A stretch of 13,905 nt of DNA from Bacillota bacterium. GTDB lineage: Bacteria; Bacillota; Limnochordia; Darwinibacteriales; Darwinibacteriaceae. Positions 1 through 7,360 of this stretch are shown in pieces; position 1 is the stretch's first letter; every line of letters starts with the position of its first letter. The DNA lies in contig JAAYSR010000259.1 of assembly GCA_012518325.1 (NCBI GenBank), positions 1 to 13,905 on the forward strand, read 5' to 3'. The notes beneath the pieces are model-generated. The model saw only the letters and a program-made list of their open reading frames with translations. It had not been told where the DNA came from and made no database searches. Both the position numbers and the translations under genes were made by a program.

Positions 1-777
1 GACTTAAACCGCAGAGTGGTGGCCTTCGCCCCGAACCTCAGGTGGCGGGATGTCAGCTTGGCAGATGACCTGGAGGACTACCTGCAGCTGCCAGTCTTAG
101 TCTCCAACGAGGCCATGCTGGGAGCCATGGCGGAAAAATGGTTCGGGAAAGGCAAGGATGCCCGGCTTTTGGTCTATGTCTCGGTAAAAGGCGGTCTGGG
201 ATGCGGAATCATGAATGAGCGGAGCCTGAACCTTGGCGTCAGCGGCAGTGCCGGTGAATTAGGCCATATGTCCATTGACCCCAGGGGGCCGAAGTGTTCC
301 TGCGGCAGTCAGGGATGCTGGGAAGTGTATGTTGTGGAACAGGCCATCATTGACCGGGCGTTTCGGGCGTTGAGCACCGCGGGGGAATCACTGCTCCTTA
401 AAATACCTGCTGCAGAGAATCGCAAGTTGACAGTGGATGATGTCATTAACGGGGCAGCACAGGGAGATCGTGCCGCTATGGAGGTCATTCGCGAAACTGC
501 CTGGTATCTGGGGGTCGGTATCGCAAATATCGTAAATGCGATTAACCCTGATCTGGTGATTATCGGCGGACGCATAGCCCGATCTGAGCTCCTCTTTGAA
601 GAGGCAAAGAGGGTGGTAAGAGAGCGCAGCCTGCAGATCCCGGCAGAAAAAGTCTGTTTGGCGGCTACCGGGCTTGGAGATAATGTTGCGCTTCTGGGCT
701 GTGTTGCACTGCTGCTGGATACGCTGTTAGAACAGCCTGACGGCAGGTTGAACAGTGATTCTGTCAGAGCGAACTAG
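1..777 (+). CDS. ROK-family protein, probable xylose repressor (5' end cut off by window)
   Basis: The frame is open from base 1 with no stop, so the gene begins upstream; the GTG codons at 16 and 19 are internal. About 258 residues are present, whereas ROK repressors are usually near 390-400, so the missing part would carry the N-terminal winged-helix DNA-binding domain. The ROK core is clear: FAPNLRWRDV near the start, GELGHM with the zinc-ligand His codon at 265-267, and the ROK zinc motif CSCGSQGC with Cys codons at 295, 301 and 316. The segment that reads NDAN or similar in ROK sugar kinases is SNEAM here, so the acidic catalytic position is altered. That favours a sugar-responsive repressor over a glucokinase. 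Its place directly before a xylose transport and isomerase cluster suggests a XylR-type role, with xylose as inducer. The HTH cannot be seen, so a degenerate sugar kinase remains possible. Confidence 0.85.
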   Translation, partial: DLNRRVVAFAPNLRWRDVSLADDLEDYLQLPVLVSNEAMLGAMAEKWFGKGKDARLLVYVSVKGGLGCGIMNERSLNLGVSGSAGELGHMSIDPRGPKCSCGSQGCWEVYVVEQAIIDRAFRALSTAGESLLLKIPAAENRKLTVDDVINGAAQGDRAAMEVIRETAWYLGVGIANIVNAINPDLVIIGGRIARSELLFEEAKRVVRERSLQIPAEKVCLAATGLGDNVALLGCVALLLDTLLEQPDGRLNSDSVRAN

Positions 778-875
778 GGAGGGAATTGAGGAAAGGAGGA
801 GGTAGCCAAAATCAGTTGATTTGGTGCGGCTTATCGGGAGTCTCTGTTGTCTTGTGCTTGTTAGTTCATGTTTGC

Positions 876-889
876 TGCGTAATGCGTAA
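876..889 (+). repeat. Tandem heptamer TGCGTAA x2 in the first transporter leader
   Basis: TGCGTAA occurs twice back to back, ending 46 bases before the start codon of the first sugar-binding protein. Head-to-tail short repeats in a leader are a common layout for regulator sites, but no known consensus was recognised. No convincing -35/-10 pair could be placed in this 158-base gap. The best -10-like word is TAAAGT at 887-892, overlapping the second repeat, and the -35 upstream of it is poor. Confidence 0.35.
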
Positions 890-900
890 AGTACCGATGA

Positions 901-917
901 CAAATATCTGATATTTG
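901..917. promoter_or_regulatory. Perfect 17-base palindrome, putative operator
   Basis: CAAATATC-T-GATATTTG is a perfect inverted repeat with 8-base arms around one central base. It lies immediately before the ribosome binding site (GGAAGGGG, 917-924) of the first sugar-binding protein. A one-base loop cannot form a stable RNA hairpin and the arms are AT-rich, so a binding site for a dimeric DNA-binding protein is more likely than an RNA structure. Candidates are the upstream ROK repressor or the response regulator encoded at 9138. It does not match the Bacillus XylR operator that I know of. Confidence 0.5.
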
Positions 918-935
918 GAAGGGGTTTACTAAAAC

Positions 936-1982
936 ATGAAGAGAATCCTCTTGGTTGTTTTGCTAATTGCTGTCTTAGCGCTTCCCTCAACGGCGGCCGC
1001 TGCCATCAGAGTTGGGATAGCTATGCCGACCCAGAGTCTGCAGCGCTGGAACCAAGACGGCAGTAACATGAAAGAACAGTTCGAGGCTGCCGGCTACGTT
1101 GTGGATCTTCAGTATGCCAACAACGATGTGGCGCTTCAGGTTTCTCAGATCGAAAACATGATTCTCAACGGCGCTGACATCCTCGTTATTGCCTCCATCG
1201 ACGGTGCTTCTCTGGGAACTGTATTGGCAGTTGCCCAGGACGAGGGCATTCCTGTAATTGCCTATGACCGTTTGATTATGGAAACAGATGCTGTCTCCTA
1301 TTACGCAACCTTTGACAACTATATGGTTGGAACCATTCAAGGTCAGTATCTCGTAGAGAAACTTGAGCTGGCCACACGCACTGACCCAGTGAACATTGAA
1401 ATCGTCGGCGGATCTGCTGATGACAACAATGCCCGCTTCTTCTATCAAGGTGCCATAGATGCGATTCAGCCCTACCTTGACAGCGGCATTGTGGTTGTAC
1501 CGTCCGGTCAGATTGCCTTTGAATCCGTGGCAACAATGGCTTGGTCCTCCGAAAGGGCCCAGGCTCGCATGGACAACTTGATTGCAGCCCACTATTCCGA
1601 TGGAACAAGGCTCGATGCAGTACTCTGCTCCAACGACTCCACAGCTCTTGGTGTGACCAACTCCCTGGTAAATGCCGGTTTCGAAGAGTTCCCGGTTATT
1701 ACTGGCCAAGACTGTGACATTGCCAACATGAAAAACATCCTGGCCGGCCGTCAATCCATGTCCATCTTCAAAGATACCCGGACCCTGGCGAGCAACGTTG
1801 TGGCCATGGTCGAGGCCATCGTCAAAGGCGAAGAGCCGCCGATTAATGACATGGAGACCTACCATAACGGCGTAAAGATAGTACCGACCTACCTAAGCGC
1901 ACCAGTCTTTGCTGATGTGAACAACTACTATGAGCTGTTGATTGAAAGCGGCTACTATACTCCTGAACAGCTGGGCCTGTAG
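936..1982 (+). CDS. chvE: ChvE-type periplasmic sugar-binding protein (xylose/multiple monosaccharide ABC transporter)
   Basis: Extracytoplasmic receptor of a CUT2-type sugar ABC transporter, 348 residues. Residues 1 to about 23 form a Sec signal peptide (MKR, a hydrophobic core, then an alanine run), with cleavage expected around Ala22/Ala23 and no lipobox Cys. The mature protein is a two-lobed type-I periplasmic binding fold that resembles Agrobacterium ChvE throughout. Similar stretches include AMPTQSLQRW at the N-terminus, QIENMILNGADILVIASIDG, IAYDRLI, SYYATFDN, DDNNARFFYQGA (Asp162-Asn165) and FKDTRTLA (from Phe278). ChvE relatives bind xylose, glucose, galactose, arabinose and related aldoses. 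The adjacent xylose isomerase makes D-xylose the likeliest ligand, which is inference. GGAAGGGG at 917-924 is the ribosome binding site. The gene leads a cluster with its ATPase and permease. Confidence 0.93.
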   Translation: MKRILLVVLLIAVLALPSTAAAAIRVGIAMPTQSLQRWNQDGSNMKEQFEAAGYVVDLQYANNDVALQVSQIENMILNGADILVIASIDGASLGTVLAVAQDEGIPVIAYDRLIMETDAVSYYATFDNYMVGTIQGQYLVEKLELATRTDPVNIEIVGGSADDNNARFFYQGAIDAIQPYLDSGIVVVPSGQIAFESVATMAWSSERAQARMDNLIAAHYSDGTRLDAVLCSNDSTALGVTNSLVNAGFEEFPVITGQDCDIANMKNILAGRQSMSIFKDTRTLASNVVAMVEAIVKGEEPPINDMETYHNGVKIVPTYLSAPVFADVNNYYELLIESGYYTPEQLGL

Positions 1983-1999
1983 AGTGCAGCGGTTGAGCT

Positions 2000-2025
2000 G
2001 GCGGATGGGACTTGTCCCATCCGCC
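2000..2025 (+). promoter_or_regulatory. Intercistronic hairpin between binding-protein and ATPase genes
   Basis: GGCGGATGGGA and TCCCATCCGCC pair perfectly (11 bp) around the four-base loop CTTG. It starts 18 bases after the binding-protein stop and ends about 10 bases before the ATPase ribosome binding site. It is followed by CTTCAG, not a T-run, so it is probably not a full terminator. Hairpins at this place in sugar ABC operons typically protect the upstream message from 3' decay or cause partial termination, giving more binding protein than ATPase and permease. A similar element occupies the same place in the second transporter operon (11514-11539). Confidence 0.75.
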
Positions 2026-2050
2026 CTTCAGAAGTAGGAGGATGAGACGT

Positions 2051-3601
2051 GTGGCGAAGAAACTGTTGGAGATGCGTTCCATCACTAAAGAGTTTCCTGG
2101 CGTGAAAGCTTTGGACAATGTAAACATCACCGTCAATGAAGGGGAAATCCATGCCATTGTCGGGGAAAACGGCGCGGGCAAGACCACGCTGATGAATGTC
2201 TTAAGCGGTGTGCATCCTTACGGCACCTATTCCGGGGATGTCTTCTTTGATGGTCAACTCTGTCGTCACCAAGGAATTAAGGACTCGGAGCGCCTGGGCA
2301 TAGTGATTATCCACCAAGAGCTGGCTCTGGTTCCCTATCTGTCTATTGGCGAGAACATGTTTCTTGGCAATGAACAGCACAGGAGGGGGCGTATTGACTG
2401 GCATAAGACCCACCAAAAGGCTGAAGAGTATATGCAGATTGTAGGTCTGAAGGAGGACCCCCACACGCTAGTAAAGGACATCAGTGTAGGGAAACAGCAG
2501 CTGATTGAAATTGCCAAAGCTCTGGCTAAGAGTGTGCGCCTTTTGATCCTGGACGAACCGACATCGAGCCTTAACGAGAGTGACTCAAAGAATGTGCTGG
2601 ATCTGCTGCTTCGGCTCAAGAAGGAGCAGGGGATTACCTCAATTATTATCTCTCATAAATTAAACGAAATCTCCTATTGCGCTGATCGGATCACGATTTT
2701 GCGTGACGGCGCCACTGTCGAAACTCTGGATAATCAGTCCGCTGAGATTCCGGAGGCACGCATTGTCAAAGGTATGGTGGGCCGAGAAATGACAGAACGT
2801 TTCCCAAGCCGTTCCAGGGTAATTAAGGACGAAATCGCCCTTGAGGTCAGGAACTTTACTGTCTACCATGAGCTGTTCACAGACCGCAAAGTGGTGGACA
2901 ATGTTTCGCTGAAGGTCCATAAAGGAGAAGTTGTTGGTATTTATGGCTTAATCGGGGCGGGCCGCAGCGAACTGGCTTTGTCCATTTTCGGTCAGGCCTA
3001 CGGTACGAAAGCCTCAGGCACGGTTTATAAGGACGGAAAGCCCCTTGAACTGAACTCGGTGCCTGATGCGATTAAGGCGAATATAGCCTATGTTACTGAA
3101 GATCGCAAGGGAAGCGGCCTGATATTGAGCAACAGTATTGTGCACAACATTACCCTGCCCAGAATGGACTTTGTAGCACGGAGGGGACGCATCGACAAGG
3201 ATCTGGAGAGAAAGACTGCAGAGCATTATCGAGAGTCCCTGGATATTAAGACCCCGACTGTGGATCAACTTGTGGAGAATCTATCCGGCGGCAACCAGCA
3301 AAAAGTGCTGCTGGGCAGATGGATCTTTTCCCAGCCGGATGTACTGCTCCTTGATGAACCGACCCGCGGTGTGGATGTTGGGGCTAAGTACGAAATCTAC
3401 CAGATTATCAATGAGCTTGTGGAAGCAGGCAAGGCCGCCATCTTTATTTCTTCGGAGCTGACAGAGATTCTTGGCATGTGCGATCGTATCTATGTGATGA
3501 ATCAAGGAAGGATTATTGGTGAGTTTCTGGCCGGTGAGGCAACGCAGGAGATCGTCATGAATTGCATCATGCAGGACAGTAAAGGAGAGATCGGGGCATG
3601 A
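2051..3601 (+). CDS. mmsA: Sugar ABC transporter ATPase, two fused nucleotide-binding domains (MmsA/GguA, XylG type)
   Basis: Cytoplasmic ATPase that powers the ChvE-type importer; 516 residues from GTG 2051. This start is chosen because AGGAGG (2036-2041) lies nine bases upstream and because the protein then begins MAKKLLEMRSITKEFPG, matching its paralogue at 11568. An in-frame ATG at 2042 abuts the ribosome binding site, and an earlier TTG lies inside the hairpin loop. Domain 1 has Walker A GENGAGKT (Lys44), a degenerate signature (SVGKQQ) and Walker B LILDEP (Asp168, Glu169). Domain 2 has a degenerate Walker A GLIGAGRSE with Arg305 in place of Lys, a canonical signature LSGGNQ (411-416) and Walker B LLLDEP (Asp435, Glu436). 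This asymmetry is normal in the RbsA/MglA/XylG family. The stop overlaps the permease start (ATGA), indicating translational coupling. Confidence 0.94.
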   Translation: MAKKLLEMRSITKEFPGVKALDNVNITVNEGEIHAIVGENGAGKTTLMNVLSGVHPYGTYSGDVFFDGQLCRHQGIKDSERLGIVIIHQELALVPYLSIGENMFLGNEQHRRGRIDWHKTHQKAEEYMQIVGLKEDPHTLVKDISVGKQQLIEIAKALAKSVRLLILDEPTSSLNESDSKNVLDLLLRLKKEQGITSIIISHKLNEISYCADRITILRDGATVETLDNQSAEIPEARIVKGMVGREMTERFPSRSRVIKDEIALEVRNFTVYHELFTDRKVVDNVSLKVHKGEVVGIYGLIGAGRSELALSIFGQAYGTKASGTVYKDGKPLELNSVPDAIKANIAYVTEDRKGSGLILSNSIVHNITLPRMDFVARRGRIDKDLERKTAEHYRESLDIKTPTVDQLVENLSGGNQQKVLLGRWIFSQPDVLLLDEPTRGVDVGAKYEIYQIINELVEAGKAAIFISSELTEILGMCDRIYVMNQGRIIGEFLAGEATQEIVMNCIMQDSKGEIGA

Positions 3602-4833
3602 ACAGTATGCGAACGACATTTCGGAACAACTTGAAGCAATACATGATGCTTGTAGCCTTGGTAGCACTTGTCATTGCTTTTCAAGTGCTGACCAAAGGTG
3701 TCTTGCTCAAGCCCATGAACGTATCAAATCTGATTTTCCAAAACGCCTATGTAGTGATCCTGGCCGTTGGTATGCTGCTCTGCATTCTGACAGGCGGCAA
3801 TATCGACCTCTCAGTAGGATCTGTCGTCGCCCTAGTCGGGGCCTGTGCAGGAACCTTTATCATCACCTGGGGCTGGAATCCGCACCTTTCGATTCTTATT
3901 TGCCTGGGCATCGGACTTTTGATTGGCGTGTGGCAGGGCTTTTGGATAGCCTATGTACGGATTCCCGCCTTTATCGTAACCCTTTCCGGCATGCTGGTCT
4001 TTCGCGGTCTGACGCTGATTGTGTTAAGCGGGCTGACTCTAGCGCCTTTCCCCCCTGCCTATCTCGCTTACTCCACGGGCTACGTGCCTGACCTATTTCC
4101 GGCACTCCAGCTTTTTGGCGTACGAAACACCACATCCCTGTTGGTGGGAGTCTTAATCGCGATCATTTTCTGCGTGACCCAGGTCATGGGTTATCTTGGA
4201 CGTAAGAACAAGGGTTATGCGGTGGAGAGCATCTGGGCTTTGATTGTTAAGATGGCAGTCATTTCTCCCGCCGTTGTCTGGCTCTTTTATATCCTGGCTT
4301 CGTACCGCGGGATTCCGATGGTCTTGATTATTGTCGGGATAGTCCTGTTGGCCTACAGTTATTTCACAAGCCATACAGTCATGGGGCGGCATCTTTATGC
4401 TTTAGGAGGCAACGAAAAAGCAGCGAGGCTCTCAGGTGTAAAGACAAAGCGCCTGCTCTTCCTGGCCTATGTGAACATGGCTTTTCTGGCAGCCGTGGCG
4501 GGCATTGTCTTTGCCGCCAGGCTGAATTCGGCCTCGCCCCAAGCAGGTCAATCCTTTGAGTTGGATGCTATCGGTGCCTGCTTCCTCGGCGGTGCCAGCG
4601 CCTACGGCGGTGTGGGCACAGTGGGCGGCACCCTAATCGGTGCATTGTTCATGGGTGTTTTGAATAACGGCATGTCCATTATGGGTATCAGCTCCAACGT
4701 GCAGCAGGTTGTCAAAGGTTTGGTCCTCCTTGTTGCTGTAGCTGCCGATGCCATCAGCAAGAACAAACTGCCCTTCAACATTCCGCGTTTCGGCAAGCGA
4801 GATGCAGCGGAACAGCAGTCAGTGGAATTATAG
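3598..4833 (+). CDS. mmsB: Sugar ABC transporter permease (MmsB/GguB, XylH type)
   Basis: Inner-membrane channel subunit of the ChvE-type importer, BPD_transp_2 family, 411 residues, expected to act as a homodimer. Hydrophobic segments run through almost the whole length, beginning at about residue 15. Family landmarks are GGNIDLSVGSV after the second segment, IPAFIVTLSGMLVFRGL, and a cytoplasmic loop GGNEKAARLSGV that should contact the ATPase. A C-terminal glycine-rich block (FLGGASAYGGVGTVGGTLIG) is also typical. The length is that of the longer XylH/GguB branch rather than the roughly 320-residue RbsC branch. ATG 3598 overlaps the ATPase stop by four bases, with AAAGGAG (3581-3587) ten bases upstream. 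Xylose isomerase follows 30 bases later without a terminator, so the four genes probably form one transcript. Confidence 0.93.
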   Translation: MNSMRTTFRNNLKQYMMLVALVALVIAFQVLTKGVLLKPMNVSNLIFQNAYVVILAVGMLLCILTGGNIDLSVGSVVALVGACAGTFIITWGWNPHLSILICLGIGLLIGVWQGFWIAYVRIPAFIVTLSGMLVFRGLTLIVLSGLTLAPFPPAYLAYSTGYVPDLFPALQLFGVRNTTSLLVGVLIAIIFCVTQVMGYLGRKNKGYAVESIWALIVKMAVISPAVVWLFYILASYRGIPMVLIIVGIVLLAYSYFTSHTVMGRHLYALGGNEKAARLSGVKTKRLLFLAYVNMAFLAAVAGIVFAARLNSASPQAGQSFELDAIGACFLGGASAYGGVGTVGGTLIGALFMGVLNNGMSIMGISSNVQQVVKGLVLLVAVAADAISKNKLPFNIPRFGKRDAAEQQSVEL

Positions 4834-4863
4834 ACAAATCATGGAGATGAGGAGGTTTTATCT

Positions 4864-6183
4864 GTGACTGAGTATTTTCCAGAAGTAGAACAGGTTCGCT
4901 TTGAAGGCAAGGCAACTGATAACCCGCTGGCTTTTCGCTATTACGATCCTAAGCGGATGGTGGGCGATAAAACGATGGAAGAGCATCTCCGTTTTTCGGT
5001 GGCCTATTGGCACACATTTGTGGCTGGGGGCAGGGACATGTTCGGTTCTGATTCGGCCAAAAGGCCCTGGGATCATCTTGCCGACCCCATGGAGATTGCC
5101 CAAGCCAGGGCCTATGCGGCCTTTGAGTTTATGGAAAAAATGCAGATTCCCTTTTTCTGCTTCCACGATGTAGACGTTGCTCCAGAAGGTTCAAGCTTAA
5201 AAGAGACCTTTAGGAACCTTGATGAAATAGCAGCTTTGCTTAAAGAGCTTATGGAGAAGACCGGCAAGAGGCTGTTGTGGGGAACCTGCAATCTGTTCAG
5301 CCATCCTAGGTTTATGCATGGGGCAGCCACATCCCCGAATGCTGATGTCTTTGCCTATGCAGCCGCCAGGGTCAAGAAGTGCCTGGAAATCACCAAGGAC
5401 TTAGGCGGCGAAAACTACGTTTTTTGGGGAGGCCGGGAAGGCTACGAGACACTCCTTAATACCGATCTCAAATTGGAACTGGACAATTTGGCCCGGTTCT
5501 TGCATATGGCTGTTGATTATGCCCATAAGATCGGCTTTAAAGGCCAGTTTCTCATTGAACCAAAACCTATGGAGCCTACCAAGCATCAATATGACTTTGA
5601 TGTAGCTGCTGTCCTGGGCTTTCTGCACACCTATGGCCTGGAGAAACACTTCAAAGTCAACATCGAGGCCAACCATGCCACTCTGGCTGGCCATACCTTC
5701 CAGCACGAACTGCGCTTGGCCAGAGTGAACGGGGTGTTGGGAAGTGTCGACGCTAACCAGGGCGATGAGCTCCTAGGCTGGGATACAGACCAGTTCCCAA
5801 CCAATGTGTATGCCACCACTCTGGCTATGTATGAAATCCTGCTTAATGGCGGCCTGGCACCAGGGGGGCTGAACTTTGATGCCAAAGTGCGCAGAGGATC
5901 CTTTGAACCAATCGACCTCTTCTACGGCCACATTGCAGGGATGGATGCCTTTGCCCACGGTCTTCTGGCGGCTGAACGCCTGCTGGAAACAGGCGCCCTT
6001 GAGGAGTTTGTGGCGGAGCGCTACAACAGTTACCGAACCGGAATTGGCGAACAGATCGTCCAAGGGAAAGTCGGCTTTGAGGAGTTAAGCGCCTATGCGT
6101 TGGAGCATGACCGGATTTCTTTAGGATCTGGACGCCAGGAACTGCTGGAGACGATCCTAAACCGGTGCATTTTGGAGGTCTAA
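4864..6183 (+). CDS. xylA: Xylose isomerase (class II)
   Basis: Converts D-xylose to D-xylulose in the cytoplasm, the first step of the isomerase route into the pentose phosphate pathway; metal-dependent (Mg/Mn/Co), usually a homotetramer. It has 439 residues, the usual class II length. The catalytic and metal residues fall at the numbers known for class II enzymes: His101 and Asp104 in FHDVD, Glu232 and Lys234 in IEPKP, Glu268 and His271 in NIEANH, Asp296 in SVDANQGD, Asp307 and Asp309 in WDTD, and Asp339 in NFDAK. The enzyme therefore looks fully competent. GTG 4864 is the start, with AGGAGG (4850-4855) eight bases upstream. Its place after the transporter genes ties that transporter to xylose. 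No xylulokinase gene lies in the window. A strong terminator follows at 6220. Confidence 0.97.
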   Translation: MTEYFPEVEQVRFEGKATDNPLAFRYYDPKRMVGDKTMEEHLRFSVAYWHTFVAGGRDMFGSDSAKRPWDHLADPMEIAQARAYAAFEFMEKMQIPFFCFHDVDVAPEGSSLKETFRNLDEIAALLKELMEKTGKRLLWGTCNLFSHPRFMHGAATSPNADVFAYAAARVKKCLEITKDLGGENYVFWGGREGYETLLNTDLKLELDNLARFLHMAVDYAHKIGFKGQFLIEPKPMEPTKHQYDFDVAAVLGFLHTYGLEKHFKVNIEANHATLAGHTFQHELRLARVNGVLGSVDANQGDELLGWDTDQFPTNVYATTLAMYEILLNGGLAPGGLNFDAKVRRGSFEPIDLFYGHIAGMDAFAHGLLAAERLLETGALEEFVAERYNSYRTGIGEQIVQGKVGFEELSAYALEHDRISLGSGRQELLETILNRCILEV

Positions 6184-6219
6184 AGAAGCCGCTCTCCTGG
6201 CTAGGTTAGTTAATGCCGT

Positions 6220-6263
6220 AAAATAGCGTTAGCGCTCACCTGGAGCACTAGCGCTATTTTTTT
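6220..6263 (+). terminator. Strong intrinsic terminator after xylA
   Basis: Bases 6220-6236 pair with 6244-6260 (17 positions, two mismatches) around the loop CACCTGG, and the T-run continues to 6263. The 5' arm begins with AAAA, so it may also work weakly on the other strand. It separates the transporter/isomerase transcript from the sensory genes that start about 90 bases downstream. Confidence 0.88.
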
Positions 6264-6355
6264 GCGCCCCAGGGCGGATTAATTGGTAATTGAGCTAAAA
6301 CGCAGGAGAATACATGCTTTTTGGCGAATGTGCAAGTAAGAACGGAGATGGATCC

Positions 6356-7348
6356 ATGTCTAGGCTTAGGTCTGTTATCTCACTCCTAATTATTGGGCTG
6401 GCAGCGCTGCTCAGCATACTGCCGGCGGCAGCAGATGGTTATTTTGAAGACGATTTGACCATCGCCTTTTTGCCGCGTTCTCTAGGCAACCCCATTTTCC
6501 TCGACGCATTTGAAGCAGCCCAGAAGAAGGCTTATGAACTTGGGGTAACACTGGAATGGGTCGCGCCCTTTGATTTTGACAGCGATCTCCAGGTTGAGAT
6601 GATCGAGAATCTTATTCGCCGCGGCGTGGATGGCATTGTAGCCAGCGTTAACGACGAGGAGGCAATCCACAGGGTGTTCCAGAAAGCTATGGCAAACGGC
6701 ATCCCTGTGGCGACCTTTGATGCGGACAGCCCCGGCAGCGGCCGGCTGTTCCACATCGGCATCAACAACTACAAAGCCGGTGTTGAGATTGGCACTGCAC
6801 TGGTCAGCGTTATCAAAGAAAAAGGCCTGGAAGACCAGGTGCTGGATACGATGATTATGACCGGCTATCGGGAGGCGCTTAACTTAGAAGAGCGCATTCG
6901 CGGCTTTCTTGATGCAACCGCTGACGATGTGCGGCTCAATATCGTGAGCATTTTAGAAAATGAAGATACCGTAGAAAAGTCCATCATACTCCTGGAAGAC
7001 TACCTAAAGATGAATCCCGACGTCGATGTGATCTTTTTCGTCGGCGGCTGGCCTTTTTATGTGACCAGCGATGCCCTGCCTAATTTTCGCCAGTGGGCTC
7101 AGGAGGGCGGCATTGCAGTAGGCATCGACCTGTTTTATGATGCACTGCTTCTGCAGAAGGAAGGCCTGATTCAGTACCTGATCGGCCAGGATATGACCGG
7201 CATGGGAGCTCAGGGCATGGAGCTTATTGTCAATTTCATCCGTTATGGTCAGGTGCCTCCCGAGTTTGTCGAGACAGGCCTTGAACACGCTAATGAATCC
7301 AACCTGGACAGGCTTCTGGAAATCCACAAGCCGTGGCTGGTGAAATAG
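6356..7348 (+). CDS. Orphan periplasmic sugar-binding protein, probable ligand receptor of the adjacent sensor kinase
   Basis: Type-I periplasmic binding protein (Peripl_BP_4-like), 330 residues from ATG 6356. An earlier in-frame ATG at 6314 has its own AGGAG. I prefer 6356 because GGAG (6344-6347) is well placed and the protein then starts directly with a signal peptide: SRLR, a hydrophobic core, and PAAA with cleavage after Ala26. There is no lipobox Cys. The mature part shows the binding fold: LTIAFLPRSLGNPIFLDAFE, a region reading RRGVDGIVASVND, IPVATFDADSPGS, and GWPFYVTSDALP in place of the usual hinge-side motif. It is clearly diverged from the two ChvE-type proteins here and has no ATPase or permease of its own. 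It is followed 12 bases later by a sensor kinase gene. That arrangement matches XylFII of the XylFII-LytS/YesN system and AraP of AraPST, where the binding protein presents sugar to the kinase. The ligand is unknown; a pentose is likely from context. Confidence 0.85.
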   Translation: MSRLRSVISLLIIGLAALLSILPAAADGYFEDDLTIAFLPRSLGNPIFLDAFEAAQKKAYELGVTLEWVAPFDFDSDLQVEMIENLIRRGVDGIVASVNDEEAIHRVFQKAMANGIPVATFDADSPGSGRLFHIGINNYKAGVEIGTALVSVIKEKGLEDQVLDTMIMTGYREALNLEERIRGFLDATADDVRLNIVSILENEDTVEKSIILLEDYLKMNPDVDVIFFVGGWPFYVTSDALPNFRQWAQEGGIAVGIDLFYDALLLQKEGLIQYLIGQDMTGMGAQGMELIVNFIRYGQVPPEFVETGLEHANESNLDRLLEIHKPWLVK

Positions 7349-7360
7349 GGGAGGATTGCG

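Noticed and set aside
861..882. Bacillus-type XylR operator (TTAGTT...) in the first leader
   Set aside because: The left half resembles TTAGTT, but the right half is not its complement beyond three bases, so it is not a dyad.
858..885. Promoter TTGTTA / TAATGC before the first binding-protein gene
   Set aside because: The -10 matches only two of six consensus bases. No better pair was found, so no promoter is claimed there.
987..1865. Long minus-strand open frame (292 codons) opposite the first binding-protein gene
   Set aside because: It mirrors a strongly supported gene, its translation matches no recognisable fold, and it has no supporting start context. It is a composition shadow.
2012..2050. 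TTG 2012 or ATG 2042 as start of the first ATPase
   Set aside because: TTG 2012 lies in the hairpin loop and has no ribosome binding site. ATG 2042 directly abuts AGGAGG. GTG 2051 has proper spacing and agrees with the paralogue's start.
6314..6355. ATG 6314 as start of the orphan binding protein
   Set aside because: It is possible, with an AGGAG close by, but it would put 14 polar residues in front of a complete signal peptide. ATG 6356 gives a normal signal peptide and also has a GGAG.
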